Shown here piece by piece: positions 26,215 to 34,531 of a DNA stretch of 51,204 nt (the first letter of the stretch is position 1; every line of letters begins with the position of its first letter). The notes below the pieces were generated by a model that made no database searches, had not been told where the DNA came from, and saw nothing but the letters and a program-made list of their open reading frames with translations. Origin of the DNA: Dehalococcoidia bacterium UBA2160 (GTDB lineage Bacteria > Chloroflexota > Dehalococcoidia > Lucifugimonadales > UBA1123). The position numbers and the translations under genes were made by a program. The stretch lies in NCBI GenBank assembly GCA_002328865.1, contig DCWO01000146.1, positions 1-51,204 of the forward strand, written 5' to 3'.

Positions 26215-27138
26215 ATGCCATACCAACCTCACATATTCGCTGACAACCCCTTGGACCGCGGCGACCAGCAACGCCGTGACGAGGCGTGGCTGGAAGAGCG
26301 GACACTGGACCCGGACACCAAGTTCCTGTTGATGCCGGGGCTCGAAGTGCCGCTGTCCGATGGAACGGCGCCGAGTTTGAGGTGGCTGAACGCCGACGAC
26401 CTGAACGGACTCGCCGTCGATGGGCCGCCTGTCTTCCTTGGGCTTCAGGACGGACGGGCGCACTTTGCCGTGTACGTCCCCAAGACGGACGGTGCGGCGG
26501 AGGAGCTCACCTCCGACAAGTCGATCGTCTTCTCCGACGCCAGGAGGGCGGCGACGATCCTCGCGTTGCAGGAGACGGGCATCGTGGCGCAGGCACGTGC
26601 GCAGTTGGACTGGCACAACCGACACGGCTTCTGTTCAGTCTGCGGCGCTCCCACCGAGATGGGCCGCGGCGGTCACGTCCGTCAGTGTCCCGAGTGCAAT
26701 GCGCAGCACTTCCCCCGCACCGACCCGGTCGCCATCATGCTGGTCCACGACGGGGATCGCTGCCTGCTGGGCCAATCCCGGGGACGCTTGTCCCGGATGC
26801 GAATGTACTCCGCGCTGGCGGGTTTCATCGACCAGGGCGAGTCAATCGAGGAGGCGGTCGCTCGGGAGGTCAAGGAGGAGGCAGGCATCGAAGTCAAGAA
26901 CGTTCGATACCACTCGTCCCAACCATGGCCGTTCCCGTCGTCGCTCATGATCGGTTGCCACGCCGAAGCGGTGACGACCGACATAAGCATCGACAGCGAG
27001 GAGATGGCCGACGTGCAGTGGTTCGACCGCGAAGAGTTGCTGCTCGCCTTGGAGGGACGCAGCGAACGGCTTTCCGTGCCCCAACCCCTCGCCATCGCCC
27101 ATCACCTGATCAAGACCTGGGCGACGAAGACGATCTAG
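26215..27138 (+). CDS. nudC: NADH pyrophosphatase/RNA deNADding hydrolase NudC
   Basis: This 307-aa protein has all NudC parts. Residues 1-130 form the variable N-domain. A zinc ribbon uses Cys140, Cys143, Cys158 and Cys161. The Nudix box runs from Gly203 through REVKEEAG (217-224). The SQPWPFPSS motif (235-243) is diagnostic of NADH pyrophosphatases. The enzyme splits NAD(H) into NMN(H) and AMP and removes NAD caps from RNA. It has its own promoter at 26142 and a terminator-like hairpin after it, so it is probably a single-gene unit. The ribosome site is weak, so the exact ATG is slightly uncertain. Confidence 0.93.
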   Translation: MPYQPHIFADNPLDRGDQQRRDEAWLEERTLDPDTKFLLMPGLEVPLSDGTAPSLRWLNADDLNGLAVDGPPVFLGLQDGRAHFAVYVPKTDGAAEELTSDKSIVFSDARRAATILALQETGIVAQARAQLDWHNRHGFCSVCGAPTEMGRGGHVRQCPECNAQHFPRTDPVAIMLVHDGDRCLLGQSRGRLSRMRMYSALAGFIDQGESIEEAVAREVKEEAGIEVKNVRYHSSQPWPFPSSLMIGCHAEAVTTDISIDSEEMADVQWFDREELLLALEGRSERLSVPQPLAIAHHLIKTWATKTI

Positions 27139-27168
27139 CTGGCAACCGAGGGTGGGTCAGAATCCAAC

Positions 27169-27192
27169 TAGCGATTGGCTGCCGAATCGCTA
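27169..27192. terminator. Terminator-like hairpin between nudC and a convergent gene
   Basis: A perfect 8-bp stem (TAGCGATT 27169-27176, AATCGCTA 27185-27192) has an 8-base loop. No T-run follows on either strand. Confidence 0.4.
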
Positions 27193-27217
27193 AATGCGAA
27201 CGGCGGCGTCGCAAGAG

Positions 27218-27586
27218 TCATGGACGCTCAGGATTGTCGTCGGATAGAAACCACGGCATCAATATGGCTTCATGCGGCCACAGGAACTCGAACCCCGCAT
27301 CCAGCGCGTACCGCTTATCGAGGTCTTCTCGATCGCCTATGTGGTAGTAACCGTCCGCCTTGAATCTCGACATGATTTCACGGAGCATCGGTTTGGCGGC
27401 GACGAAGTCCACCCGAATGTCGTGGTGTTCCCAGAGGTCGCGCTGCCCGCTCAATGTGCGGTCTGAGCAACTGCCGATCCAGCAACCTTTGTCTTGGGCG
27501 CTTCTCATCATGTCCAACGTCAGGACTCCGGGTGGGTCGCCCACCTCCAACGTGCCGTCTATGTCAAAGCTGATCAGAATCGCCAA
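27218..27586 (-). CDS. Short HAD-like hydrolase
   Basis: This 122-aa protein begins with the HAD motif I FDIDGTLE (nucleophile and acid Asp). It continues with SCSDRT (motif II-like Ser), an AAKP Lys, and HIGDREDLDK (motif III/IV-like acidic residues). It is far shorter than most HAD phosphatases and has no cap domain, so any substrate would be small or a macromolecule. The start is TTG 27586 with an AGAGGAAA site. It is downstream of the thiolase/DUF35 pair, separated by a palindromic repeat with an insertion. The substrate is unknown. Confidence 0.72.
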   Translation of the reverse strand: MAILISFDIDGTLEVGDPPGVLTLDMMRSAQDKGCWIGSCSDRTLSGQRDLWEHHDIRVDFVAAKPMLREIMSRFKADGYYHIGDREDLDKRYALDAGFEFLWPHEAILMPWFLSDDNPERP

Positions 27587-27622
27587 GTAGTTTCCTCTCT
27601 CGTTCCAGCGCCGGACGTAGGG

Positions 27623-27718
27623 CCTTCGACGGGCTCAGGCCGAACGGCTGAAGGGATTGTCCGTTCGTTATGAGTCCCGACGCATCGGGATCCCGGCGTT
27701 GTCGGGACCTGTCGAACC
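27623..27718. repeat. Dispersed palindromic repeat, family 1, copy 2, with a 33-base insertion
   Basis: The left arm is 27623-27647 and the loop is 13 bases (27648-27660). The right arm (27661-27674 plus 27708-27718) is interrupted by a 33-base insert at 27675-27707, which is two short hairpins: TCCCGACGCATCGGGA, then TCCCGGCGTTGTCGGGA. Removing the insert restores a 25-base arm exactly. Confidence 0.8.
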
Positions 27719-27774
27719 ACACCGACGATCAAACGTTTCGGGCTGTTTGTGTGGCCCATTTGAGACTCACGACA

Positions 27775-29097
27775 TTAGTCCGGGGTGGCGCTCCACACGG
27801 TGAAGCTGCCGCCTGTCGGCATGGGACCGCCGGACACCGCGATTTCAGGCTTCACTCCGGTGACCTGTCGATCTCCGGCGCGCCTCTGCAACTGCTGGAT
27901 GCAGTCGGTGTGCATCCAGAATCGGCTTCGACCGCTCCCGATGTTTCCGCCGCTGGGTGACACTGGATTCGGCCCCTCGATGCTGATGTCCGTCTGGTAG
28001 AAGTCCAGGGCCTCACCGAACTTGATGCCGCGGTAGCCGAGGCCTTCCAAATGGAACTGGTGGAACAGCGAGAATCCGTCGTACATGTTTTCGAAGGAGA
28101 GATCTTTGGCGGTGATCCCCGCGCCCTCGTAGATCTTCCTCGCCGTTCTGGCGGTGTCTTCTTCGACCTCGTCGAGGGTTGGCGTGAGGCTCCTGGGTTG
28201 GGTCGTGCTGGTCGCATGGTTGAGGATGTAGACCGGCTTTTGCTTCATCGATTGGGCCCGTTCTGCAGTCGTGAAAAGGTAAGCTCCGGAAACCATGATC
28301 GGAATGTCGTTGTCGTAAAGGCTTGCTGGCTTTGCTATCCACCGAGCGACGAGGTAGTCCTCCTCCGTCAGTCGCTCGGGCCGGTGCTGTGCCCAGTATC
28401 CTTCGGGGAACATCAGGCCGTTCCTTCTCGAATTCTCCATGAACGGGGCCATCATGTCGTGGGTCTTGCCGTACTTGCGGCAGTACTCGGCGAACTGGAG
28501 GGCCGTGCCGTAGGATGCGGGGGCGCCCCAGAGATTGCGAATGGCGGGCGTTCCGGGAATTGCGTCCTCGGCATTGGCCCCGCCCTGGTAGTAACGGCCT
28601 TCCAGATTGTGCCAGCTCTTGAGCACCAGGCATGTGTGGGTGAGCCCGTCGCCCACGGCCTGGGCGGCGACGGCGAGGGCCGCGGACATGCACACCGGGG
28701 CGTACATCGTGAACTTGACGCTCGTCAACTCGGGCATGTTTTTCAAGAGCCATTCGGTGCTCAATTGGGCGACCCCGTCCAGCGGATCGCTGGTGGTGTT
28801 GAAGGCGTTGACCACATCCATCGGAATGGGCTTGCCTTCAGGCCAGTTGGCCCCGGTGGTGGTCTCGGGAACCACGACCAAGCCGTCTACTTGATCCGGA
28901 GAGACGCCGGCGTCTTCCATGGCTCGCCTGAGCGCAAGGATGCTCCAGGCGCCCATCGACGTCTCGGGAGTTTCGTCCCAGCGACGGGCGGTCGGGGAGT
29001 GGCCGATGCCGACGGCAGCCACCTTCCCTCTGTGCTCCCATATCCCCAAACCTTCCGTGGATCGATACATGGAGGCCGGGGCGTGTTGTGTGGTCAT
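27775..29097 (-). CDS. Thiolase-like protein (SCP-x/lipid-transfer thiolase family)
   Basis: This 440-aa protein has the thiolase fold typical of SCP-x-type or Ltp-type proteins. Cys136 in YAPVCMSAALAV is a candidate nucleophile, and a late GGNIGSG segment and ISVSGGPMP-like end follow. It is paired with a DUF35 (zinc-ribbon plus OB-fold) protein 50 bp upstream, an arrangement known from steroid side-chain aldolases/thiolases and archaeal thiolase/HMG-CoA synthase complexes, where DUF35 shapes the CoA site. Likely chemistry is C-C cleavage of an acyl-CoA. An N-terminal extension of about 20 residues precedes VAAVGIGHSP. The substrate is unknown. Confidence 0.82.
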   Translation of the reverse strand: MTTQHAPASMYRSTEGLGIWEHRGKVAAVGIGHSPTARRWDETPETSMGAWSILALRRAMEDAGVSPDQVDGLVVVPETTTGANWPEGKPIPMDVVNAFNTTSDPLDGVAQLSTEWLLKNMPELTSVKFTMYAPVCMSAALAVAAQAVGDGLTHTCLVLKSWHNLEGRYYQGGANAEDAIPGTPAIRNLWGAPASYGTALQFAEYCRKYGKTHDMMAPFMENSRRNGLMFPEGYWAQHRPERLTEEDYLVARWIAKPASLYDNDIPIMVSGAYLFTTAERAQSMKQKPVYILNHATSTTQPRSLTPTLDEVEEDTARTARKIYEGAGITAKDLSFENMYDGFSLFHQFHLEGLGYRGIKFGEALDFYQTDISIEGPNPVSPSGGNIGSGRSRFWMHTDCIQQLQRRAGDRQVTGVKPEIAVSGGPMPTGGSFTVWSATPD

Positions 29098-29147
29098 TGT
29101 TCACTCGTTTCTGCGATGGTTTGACGAATGTTTGACGGTATGCAGTC

Positions 29148-29558
29148 TCAGGTCGCGACACGCCACTCTGGAACCTTCTGGCCGTTGGCGCTCGCTTCGA
29201 AGATCACTTCGACGCTGGCTCCCGCGGGGACTTCGTCCATCGGAGTCCCGGGCAGGTGGGAGTACATCTGGATGCCCGGGTCGTCGTCCAACATGATCAC
29301 CGCCACGTTGAACGGTTGATCGTCCTGGAGCAGCCTGACAGGGCAGTCGTACACCACTCCGTGGTTGTATATCGTGCCTCGCCCGCTCATTTCCTTCCAC
29401 TCCAGGCTGTCCCCTGAGCCGCATTGGCTACAATCCGGCAGCGGCGGATGCTGAAGCCTGTCACAAGTCGTACAGTTCTGAATTATCAGCCGCTCGTTGT
29501 TGGCGGCGTCCCAAAATGGCTTGCTGAACTCATCGGGCAGAACACCCTGCTTCACCAT
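29148..29558 (-). CDS. DUF35 OB-fold/zinc-ribbon protein, thiolase partner
   Basis: This 136-aa protein has a rubredoxin-like zinc ribbon (CTTC and CSQC pairs) followed by an OB-fold region with the GRGTIYNHGVVYDCPV and PFNVAVIMLDD segments. DUF35 proteins form complexes with thiolase-fold enzymes and help bind CoA substrates. The start is set at ATG 29558, behind a strong GGAGGGGAC site; the frame is open to a TTG at 29633 without one. It precedes the thiolase-like gene in the same operon. Confidence 0.84.
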   Translation of the reverse strand: MVKQGVLPDEFSKPFWDAANNERLIIQNCTTCDRLQHPPLPDCSQCGSGDSLEWKEMSGRGTIYNHGVVYDCPVRLLQDDQPFNVAVIMLDDDPGIQMYSHLPGTPMDEVPAGASVEVIFEASANGQKVPEWRVAT

Positions 29559-29757
29559 GTCCCCTCCATTGTTGGCAGATTCGGGAGCGTACTCGAAAGC
29601 GAGGAGCTTTTTGACTTGGTCAACGGTATTCAAATGCCTATGACTATGTCAACCTGGACTTCTACAGACCGCCTTGGGCGCCAGCGCTCAGTCGTGTCTT
29701 GTATGGACGTGACCGCGGTGGTATCGTTCTCCGCATCATGCTGGAGAGGAGGCGCCG

Positions 29758-31296
29758 ATGAGCGTGCGTTTTGTCACGCCGGAAGAGGCGACCGCGCTGG
29801 TTCCGGACGGCGCCACGGTCGGCCTTGTCGGAGGCGGAGGCGGACTGATGGAGCCGACGTTGTTGCACGAGCACGTGGAGAAACGCTTCCTCAGCACAGG
29901 GAAACCGAATGGATTGACCTGCGTCCACGCACTCGGGATCGGCGATCGTGAATCACGAGGCATGAACCGCTTCGCCCACGAGGGCATGGTTCGCCGGGTG
30001 ATCGGCGGTCACTGGGTTTGGTCTCCGAGAATGCAGCAGCTAGCCGATGAAAACAAGATCGAAGCCTACGCGCTGCCGGCCGGCGTGATCATGCAGCTCA
30101 TGCGGGAAGTGGCAGCTCAGCGACCGGGACTGATCACCCACGTGGGCCTGGGCACGTTCGTGGACCCCCGGTTGGATGGCGGACGGATGAATGACGCAGC
30201 CACCGAGTCCCTGGTTGAACGCATTGCCATCGGCGGCAAAGACTACCTGCGTTATCTCCCGATCCCAGTGGACATCGCGATTCTGAAGGGGTCCATCGTC
30301 GATAACGACGGCAACATCAGTCTGGACGAAGAACCGGCCAACCTGGATGTCTACGCCATGGCTGCAGCCGCTCACAACTCCGGGGGCACAGTCATCTTCC
30401 AGGTCAGGCGGAGAGTTCCAACGGGGTCTATTCCGGCCCGTTCGGCGCGGGTCCCTTCGGCCATCGTCGACGCCGTGGTGGTCGATCCCGAACAGCGGCA
30501 GAGCTACGACATCGTCTACGATCCGTCCATCTCCGGCGAAAGCATAGATGAGGCGTATCAAGCGGCGGCGCCGGAGTTTTCCGTGCGACTAATCATCGGG
30601 CGGAGAGCCGAAGCTGAACTTCACGACGGCGCCGTGATCAACTTCGGTTTCGGCGTACCCGATCAGGTGGCGTCCATCGTCGCCGCGGAAGGCCGGCAGG
30701 ATCGCTACTACCAGACAATCGAGCACGGGACCTACGGCGGCGCCTTGCTCACCGGCGACCTGTTCGGCTACGCTCGGAATCCAACCAGCATGATAGATGC
30801 TCCGTCCCAGTTCGATTTCTATTCGGGCGGAGGCTTGGACATTGCTTTCCTCGGTTTCGGCCAGATCGACGTTGAGGGCAACGTCAATGTATCGAAATTG
30901 GACGGCGTCACCGTCGGCCCGGGCGGTTTTATCGACATCGCACAAAATAGCCGCAAGGTGGTCTTTTGCGGCGCCTTCGACGCGAAAGGCACGGAGATCA
31001 AGACAGGGGGCGGCAAATTGGAATTGCTTCGGCCTGGAAAGGTCCGCAAATTCGTTGATGCCGTCGACCAGATCACCTTCTCCGGGAAACAGGCGCTTCG
31101 GCAAGGCCAAGAAGTGCTCTATGTCACCGAGCGAGCAGTATTCCGCCTCAGTGGCCAGGGACTCGAACTTACCGAAACGGCGCCCGGCATTGACCTGCAA
31201 AAGGACGTGATAGAACAGATGGATTTCACACCGCTGATGCCCAAACCCCCGACGATGATGGATGCTCGGATTTTCATGGACGGGGATCATGGCTAA
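29758..31296 (+). CDS. Family I CoA-transferase, fused alpha-beta (acetate/propionate CoA-transferase-like)
   Basis: This 512-aa protein contains both CoA-transferase domains in one chain, as in propionate or YdiF-type CoA-transferases. The first half has VGLVGGGGGLMEP; the second has INFGFGVPDQVASIVAAEG and the active-site Glu322 in TIEHGTYGG. The conserved GGLDIAFLGFGQID block follows. The enzyme exchanges CoA between acyl-CoA and a free acid through a glutamyl-CoA intermediate. ATG 29758 has a GAGAGGAGG site. It leads a five-gene operon whose other members look like sugar- or polyol-type enzymes, so a short organic acid product may be activated here. Confidence 0.9.
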   Translation: MSVRFVTPEEATALVPDGATVGLVGGGGGLMEPTLLHEHVEKRFLSTGKPNGLTCVHALGIGDRESRGMNRFAHEGMVRRVIGGHWVWSPRMQQLADENKIEAYALPAGVIMQLMREVAAQRPGLITHVGLGTFVDPRLDGGRMNDAATESLVERIAIGGKDYLRYLPIPVDIAILKGSIVDNDGNISLDEEPANLDVYAMAAAAHNSGGTVIFQVRRRVPTGSIPARSARVPSAIVDAVVVDPEQRQSYDIVYDPSISGESIDEAYQAAAPEFSVRLIIGRRAEAELHDGAVINFGFGVPDQVASIVAAEGRQDRYYQTIEHGTYGGALLTGDLFGYARNPTSMIDAPSQFDFYSGGGLDIAFLGFGQIDVEGNVNVSKLDGVTVGPGGFIDIAQNSRKVVFCGAFDAKGTEIKTGGGKLELLRPGKVRKFVDAVDQITFSGKQALRQGQEVLYVTERAVFRLSGQGLELTETAPGIDLQKDVIEQMDFTPLMPKPPTMMDARIFMDGDHG

Positions 31297-32323
31297 GACG
31301 AAGCTGGCATTGGTCGGCGCCGGGACCATCGGCAAGCGGCACCTCTTGGCAATCGATGACGTGGACGAAGCCGAGTTGGTCGCGATCGTCGATACAAATC
31401 CGCTCGTCGAGGAAATTGCCTCGGCGAGGAACGCGCGGTTCTACTCCACGACAGAAGCGATGCTGGAAGACCAGCACCCGAACGGCGTAATCGTCTGCAC
31501 CCCCACGGATCTTCATCTCGCGCCGGTGCTCTCTTCGCTCGGCGCAGGAGCTCACGTCCTCGTCGAAAAGCCGATCACGGCCACAATGGACGAAGCGCGA
31601 AAGATCATCGACGCTTCGACGACAGCCTCAAGGCAGGTTCTCGTCGGGCATCACAGGCGCTATTACGGGAACATACTGAAAACAAGAGATCTGATCCGTG
31701 ACGGCACGCTCGGAGAACTGGTGGGCATCAGTGGAATCTGGGCCGTCCGGAAAGCAGACTCATATTTCGAGCCGGAATGGCGAAAACTGCGTGAGGCGGG
31801 TCCAGTGCTCATCAACCTCGTGCACGAAATCGACACCCTCAGGTTCGTCTGCGGAGAGATCGTTTCCATCTCCGCTAGGACTCGCCGCGGGCTGCGCGAC
31901 CATCCCAAGGAAGAGACCGCGGCAGTCTTGATTGAGTTTGAAGGAGGCGCCCTCGGCACTTTCCTTCTCTCGGACGCGGCTCCCTCGCCCTGGACCTGGG
32001 AGCAGGCGACCGGCGAGAATCCGATCTACCCAAGGACCTCGGAGAATGTCTACCGGTTCGTCGGCTCCGAGGCTTCGCTGGATTTCCCCAACCTGGTCCT
32101 CTGGCGGCACGCGGGAGCAACGCCGGATTGGCGCCATCTGATAACTTCACAAGCGATAGAGATGGGCTTGGAAGACGCCTATGTCGCTCAGTGCCGTCAT
32201 TTCTGCGCGGTGATCTCGGGGACGGAGCTGCCTCGCATCACCGCGCCCGACGCCGCCCGGACCCTGGAGGCGACGCTGGCGGTTTTCGAAGCCTCCGAAA
32301 AGAGAGCGGAGGTCCGACTATGA
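31289..32323 (+). CDS. Gfo/Idh/MocA family oxidoreductase
   Basis: This 344-aa NAD(P)-dependent oxidoreductase has the Rossmann motif GAGTIGKRH (residues 10-18), Glu93-Lys94-Pro95 and the substrate motif NLVHEID with His179 and Asp182. Members oxidise inositols, sugars or related cyclic polyols. The start ATG 31289 lies within the end of the CoA-transferase (8-base overlap) and keeps the Rossmann strand at the N-terminus. An ATGA overlap couples it to the next small gene. Substrate is unknown; the TIM-barrel isomerase and SDR downstream suggest a sugar or polyol pathway. Confidence 0.9.
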   Translation: MAKTKLALVGAGTIGKRHLLAIDDVDEAELVAIVDTNPLVEEIASARNARFYSTTEAMLEDQHPNGVIVCTPTDLHLAPVLSSLGAGAHVLVEKPITATMDEARKIIDASTTASRQVLVGHHRRYYGNILKTRDLIRDGTLGELVGISGIWAVRKADSYFEPEWRKLREAGPVLINLVHEIDTLRFVCGEIVSISARTRRGLRDHPKEETAAVLIEFEGGALGTFLLSDAAPSPWTWEQATGENPIYPRTSENVYRFVGSEASLDFPNLVLWRHAGATPDWRHLITSQAIEMGLEDAYVAQCRHFCAVISGTELPRITAPDAARTLEATLAVFEASEKRAEVRL

Positions 32324-32463
32324 GTCCGCCGGAACCCTTGTTTCTGGACGATACTGCGCCTGCCGGCTGCACTGTCGAGGAGATCAAAACGGAACTGATC
32401 GCCGGTGGAAAGCACACTCCTCAGAGGGATTCCACTCCAGCGCGATCCGGGGAGAAGCGATGA
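32320..32463 (+). CDS. 47-aa small protein, translationally coupled on both sides
   Basis: A 48-codon frame begins at the ATGA overlapping the Gfo/Idh stop and ends in a TGA that overlaps the ATG of the following SDR. The product is hydrophilic: MSPPEPLFLDDTAPAGCTVE at the start, a short amphipathic stretch (VEEIKTELIAGG) and a basic end. It has one Cys and no membrane segment. The exact overlaps at both ends, inside a tight operon, argue that it is a real gene or a remnant that preserves coupling. I do not recognise it. It may be a truncated relic of a larger enzyme or a small accessory protein. Confidence 0.6.
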   Translation: MSPPEPLFLDDTAPAGCTVEEIKTELIAGGKHTPQRDSTPARSGEKR

Positions 32464-33191
32464 CATTCGATATCGAGGGTCACAAGTTCATCGTCACCGG
32501 CGCCGCAAGGGGCATCGGACTGGCCATCAGCAAGAGGCTCGCCGAACTCGGCGCCGATGTTTCGGGATGGGACCTTGAGACGGATACGATGGCTTCCGAT
32601 CGAGCCTTCACGCACACCGCACAAGTCGACGTCACCGATGATGCCGCGGCCCGATCGGCGGCGGAAGCAAGCATTCGGGCGCTCGGCGGGCTCCACGGCA
32701 TGATCGCGAGCGCCGGGATAAACGGACCGACGAAGCCGGCCTGGGAGTACACCTTGGCGGAATGGGAGCAGGTGATGAAGGTCGACTTGACCGGCGTGTT
32801 CCTCTCGACCACAGCGGTGCTTAGTCACCTGATCCAGGAAGGCTACGGCAGATTGGTGATCGTCTCCTCGGTGGCCGGAAAGGAAGGCAATCCGGGCGCT
32901 GCGGCCTATGGAGCCGCAAAGGCCGGAGTGATCGGTTTCGCCAAAGGCCTCGCCCGGGAGTTGCTTCCTTCGAACATAACTGTAAACTGCCTCGCTCCGG
33001 CGATTACCGAGACCGATCTGATGAAGCAAATGACCCCGGAATACATACGCGACAAGAAGTCCCTCATCCCGATGGGACGATTCTGCACCACCGCCGAAAT
33101 AGCTGACATGGCTGCATGGGTTGCCAGTCCGCGTTGTTCATTCACCACTGGGCAGGTGTTCGACCTCACCGGGGGAAGGGCGACCTACTGA
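32460..33191 (+). CDS. SDR-family oxidoreductase
   Basis: This 243-aa classical SDR has TGAARGIG (residues 13-20), an ASAG motif, VSS near 135-137 and Tyr150-x3-Lys154 (YGAAK). The end (TGQVFDLTGGRATY) is typical. It is coupled on both sides (ATGA with the small gene, TGATG with the isomerase). Related enzymes oxidise sugars, sugar acids or 3-oxoacyl groups. In this operon a sugar or polyol intermediate is most likely. Confidence 0.9.
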   Translation: MTFDIEGHKFIVTGAARGIGLAISKRLAELGADVSGWDLETDTMASDRAFTHTAQVDVTDDAAARSAAEASIRALGGLHGMIASAGINGPTKPAWEYTLAEWEQVMKVDLTGVFLSTTAVLSHLIQEGYGRLVIVSSVAGKEGNPGAAAYGAAKAGVIGFAKGLARELLPSNITVNCLAPAITETDLMKQMTPEYIRDKKSLIPMGRFCTTAEIADMAAWVASPRCSFTTGQVFDLTGGRATY

Positions 33192-34024
33192 TGCCTCGAA
33201 CATTGACGAAAGAGGATCTGTGCATCCATCAAGTGTGCGTATGGAAGCAGAGCAGCTTTGCCGACTCGCTCGACAGTTTCGCGAGGCACGGCATCACCAA
33301 GACAGCCATCTGGCGGCCGATGGTGGAAGACATAGGGGTGAACCAAGCCAAGAAGATCCTCGACAACTCGAGCGTTTCGGCGATCTCGATGTGCCCGCTG
33401 GTCCTGCTTGATCCGGACAAACTGCTGGACTGGGCTTCCCGAGAACAGGAGCACATACGATACCTGGAGGATGCGGCCGAACTGCGAGTGAAGACCGCGG
33501 TGGTAATCACCGGAGGGCTTCCCCCGAAAAGCAACGACCTCGCCGGACGACGCCAGGCCGTTCTCGAGGAGCTGGCGCGTCTCATACCCGTCGCCGAAGA
33601 ATCAGGGTTGAAACTGGCCCTGGAACCTCTGCACCCCATGGTCTGTGGCTTTCGGTCTGTCGTCTCCACCCTCGGCGAAGCCAACGATATCCTCGATGCG
33701 CTGGACCGCGATGACGTGATGGGCATCGCCGTCGACTCCTACGCGCTCTGGTGGGATCCCAAACTGAAGGAAGAGATACTCAGAGCCGGACCAAGAATCT
33801 GCAACTTCCATGTCTCCGACTGGCTCCCGGAGACCCGGGACGTTCGCGTGGACCGAGGGATGCCCGGCGATGGCTTGATCGACAATCCCCTGATCCGTTC
33901 CTGGATGGAGCAGGCCGGCTACAAAGGACCCGTGGAAGTCGAGATCCTCTCTGCGCTCGATTGGTGGCTCAAGCCAGCCGATACGGTCGTCAAGACAATC
34001 TGTGAGAGGATTGAGTTTCTCTGA
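33191..34024 (+). CDS. Sugar phosphate isomerase/epimerase family TIM-barrel protein
   Basis: This 277-aa protein has the xylose-isomerase-like (AP endonuclease family 2) barrel. Probable metal ligands are Glu145 (LALEPLHP), Asp182 (AVDSYALWW), His207 (NFHVSDW) and a Glu in VEVEIL near 249-251. The start ATG 33191 shares a base with the SDR stop (TGATG). Members isomerise or dehydrate sugars, inosose or hydroxypyruvate. The co-occurrence with Gfo/Idh resembles inositol- or sugar-oxidation operons. It ends the operon; a palindromic repeat lies about 400 bp downstream. Confidence 0.87.
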   Translation: MPRTLTKEDLCIHQVCVWKQSSFADSLDSFARHGITKTAIWRPMVEDIGVNQAKKILDNSSVSAISMCPLVLLDPDKLLDWASREQEHIRYLEDAAELRVKTAVVITGGLPPKSNDLAGRRQAVLEELARLIPVAEESGLKLALEPLHPMVCGFRSVVSTLGEANDILDALDRDDVMGIAVDSYALWWDPKLKEEILRAGPRICNFHVSDWLPETRDVRVDRGMPGDGLIDNPLIRSWMEQAGYKGPVEVEILSALDWWLKPADTVVKTICERIEFL

Positions 34025-34531
34025 TCTTGGGATCGGTCAACGACTAAGATGTGCCTCGTGGCCGTCCGCACAGAAGACGCAACTCCAGGCGCGGCTTTAC
34101 ACTGCATCCGAGCCAGCGCCGCATTTCGACCTATGGCGGAGATCGGGCCACTTGGCGCGATCTGGGATCGTACCTGTGCGCAGAGTGAAGTAGATGGTGG
34201 AGTGTCTCCTGAGATCGGAAGGGGAAGATGTGTTTGGCACGTCGTGGGAAGAGATGTACGACCTGACAGTTCCGGATATTGGTTTGCCAGGGATGAGAGG
34301 ACACCAAGCCGTTTTCGACGGCGGAGCCGATTCACGGGCAAGACAGTGTATTCCAGTCAGGGCTACAGCTTGACGCCAGCGTCCCAGTGCCTCGTGTCGG
34401 AAATTACCGTAAGGATATTCCGTTCGTCCTGAGCCTGTCGAAGGGCTTGCGGGCGGTGGTTCGACAAGCTCACCACGAACGGTGTTGTTAACGCCGATTG
34501 TCGCAAGCAAGTACTAGTGGGATCGCGCGGT
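34025..34531. other. 507-bp stretch between convergent genes
   Basis: No supported gene. It contains the palindromic repeat at 34420-34482. Confidence 0.5.
34420..34482. repeat. Dispersed palindromic repeat, family 1, copy 3 (arms in reverse order)
   Basis: Arms 34420-34444 (starts CCGTTCGTCCTGAGCC) and 34458-34482 (ends CTCACCACGAACGG) flank a 13-base loop. Here the GAACGG ends point outward, opposite to copies 1 and 2, while the 25-13-25 spacing is kept. Confidence 0.8.

Noticed and set aside
27280..27310. AACTCGAACCCC, resembling an antisense tRNA end
   Set aside because: It lies within the HAD-like coding region and no tRNA cloverleaf can be drawn.
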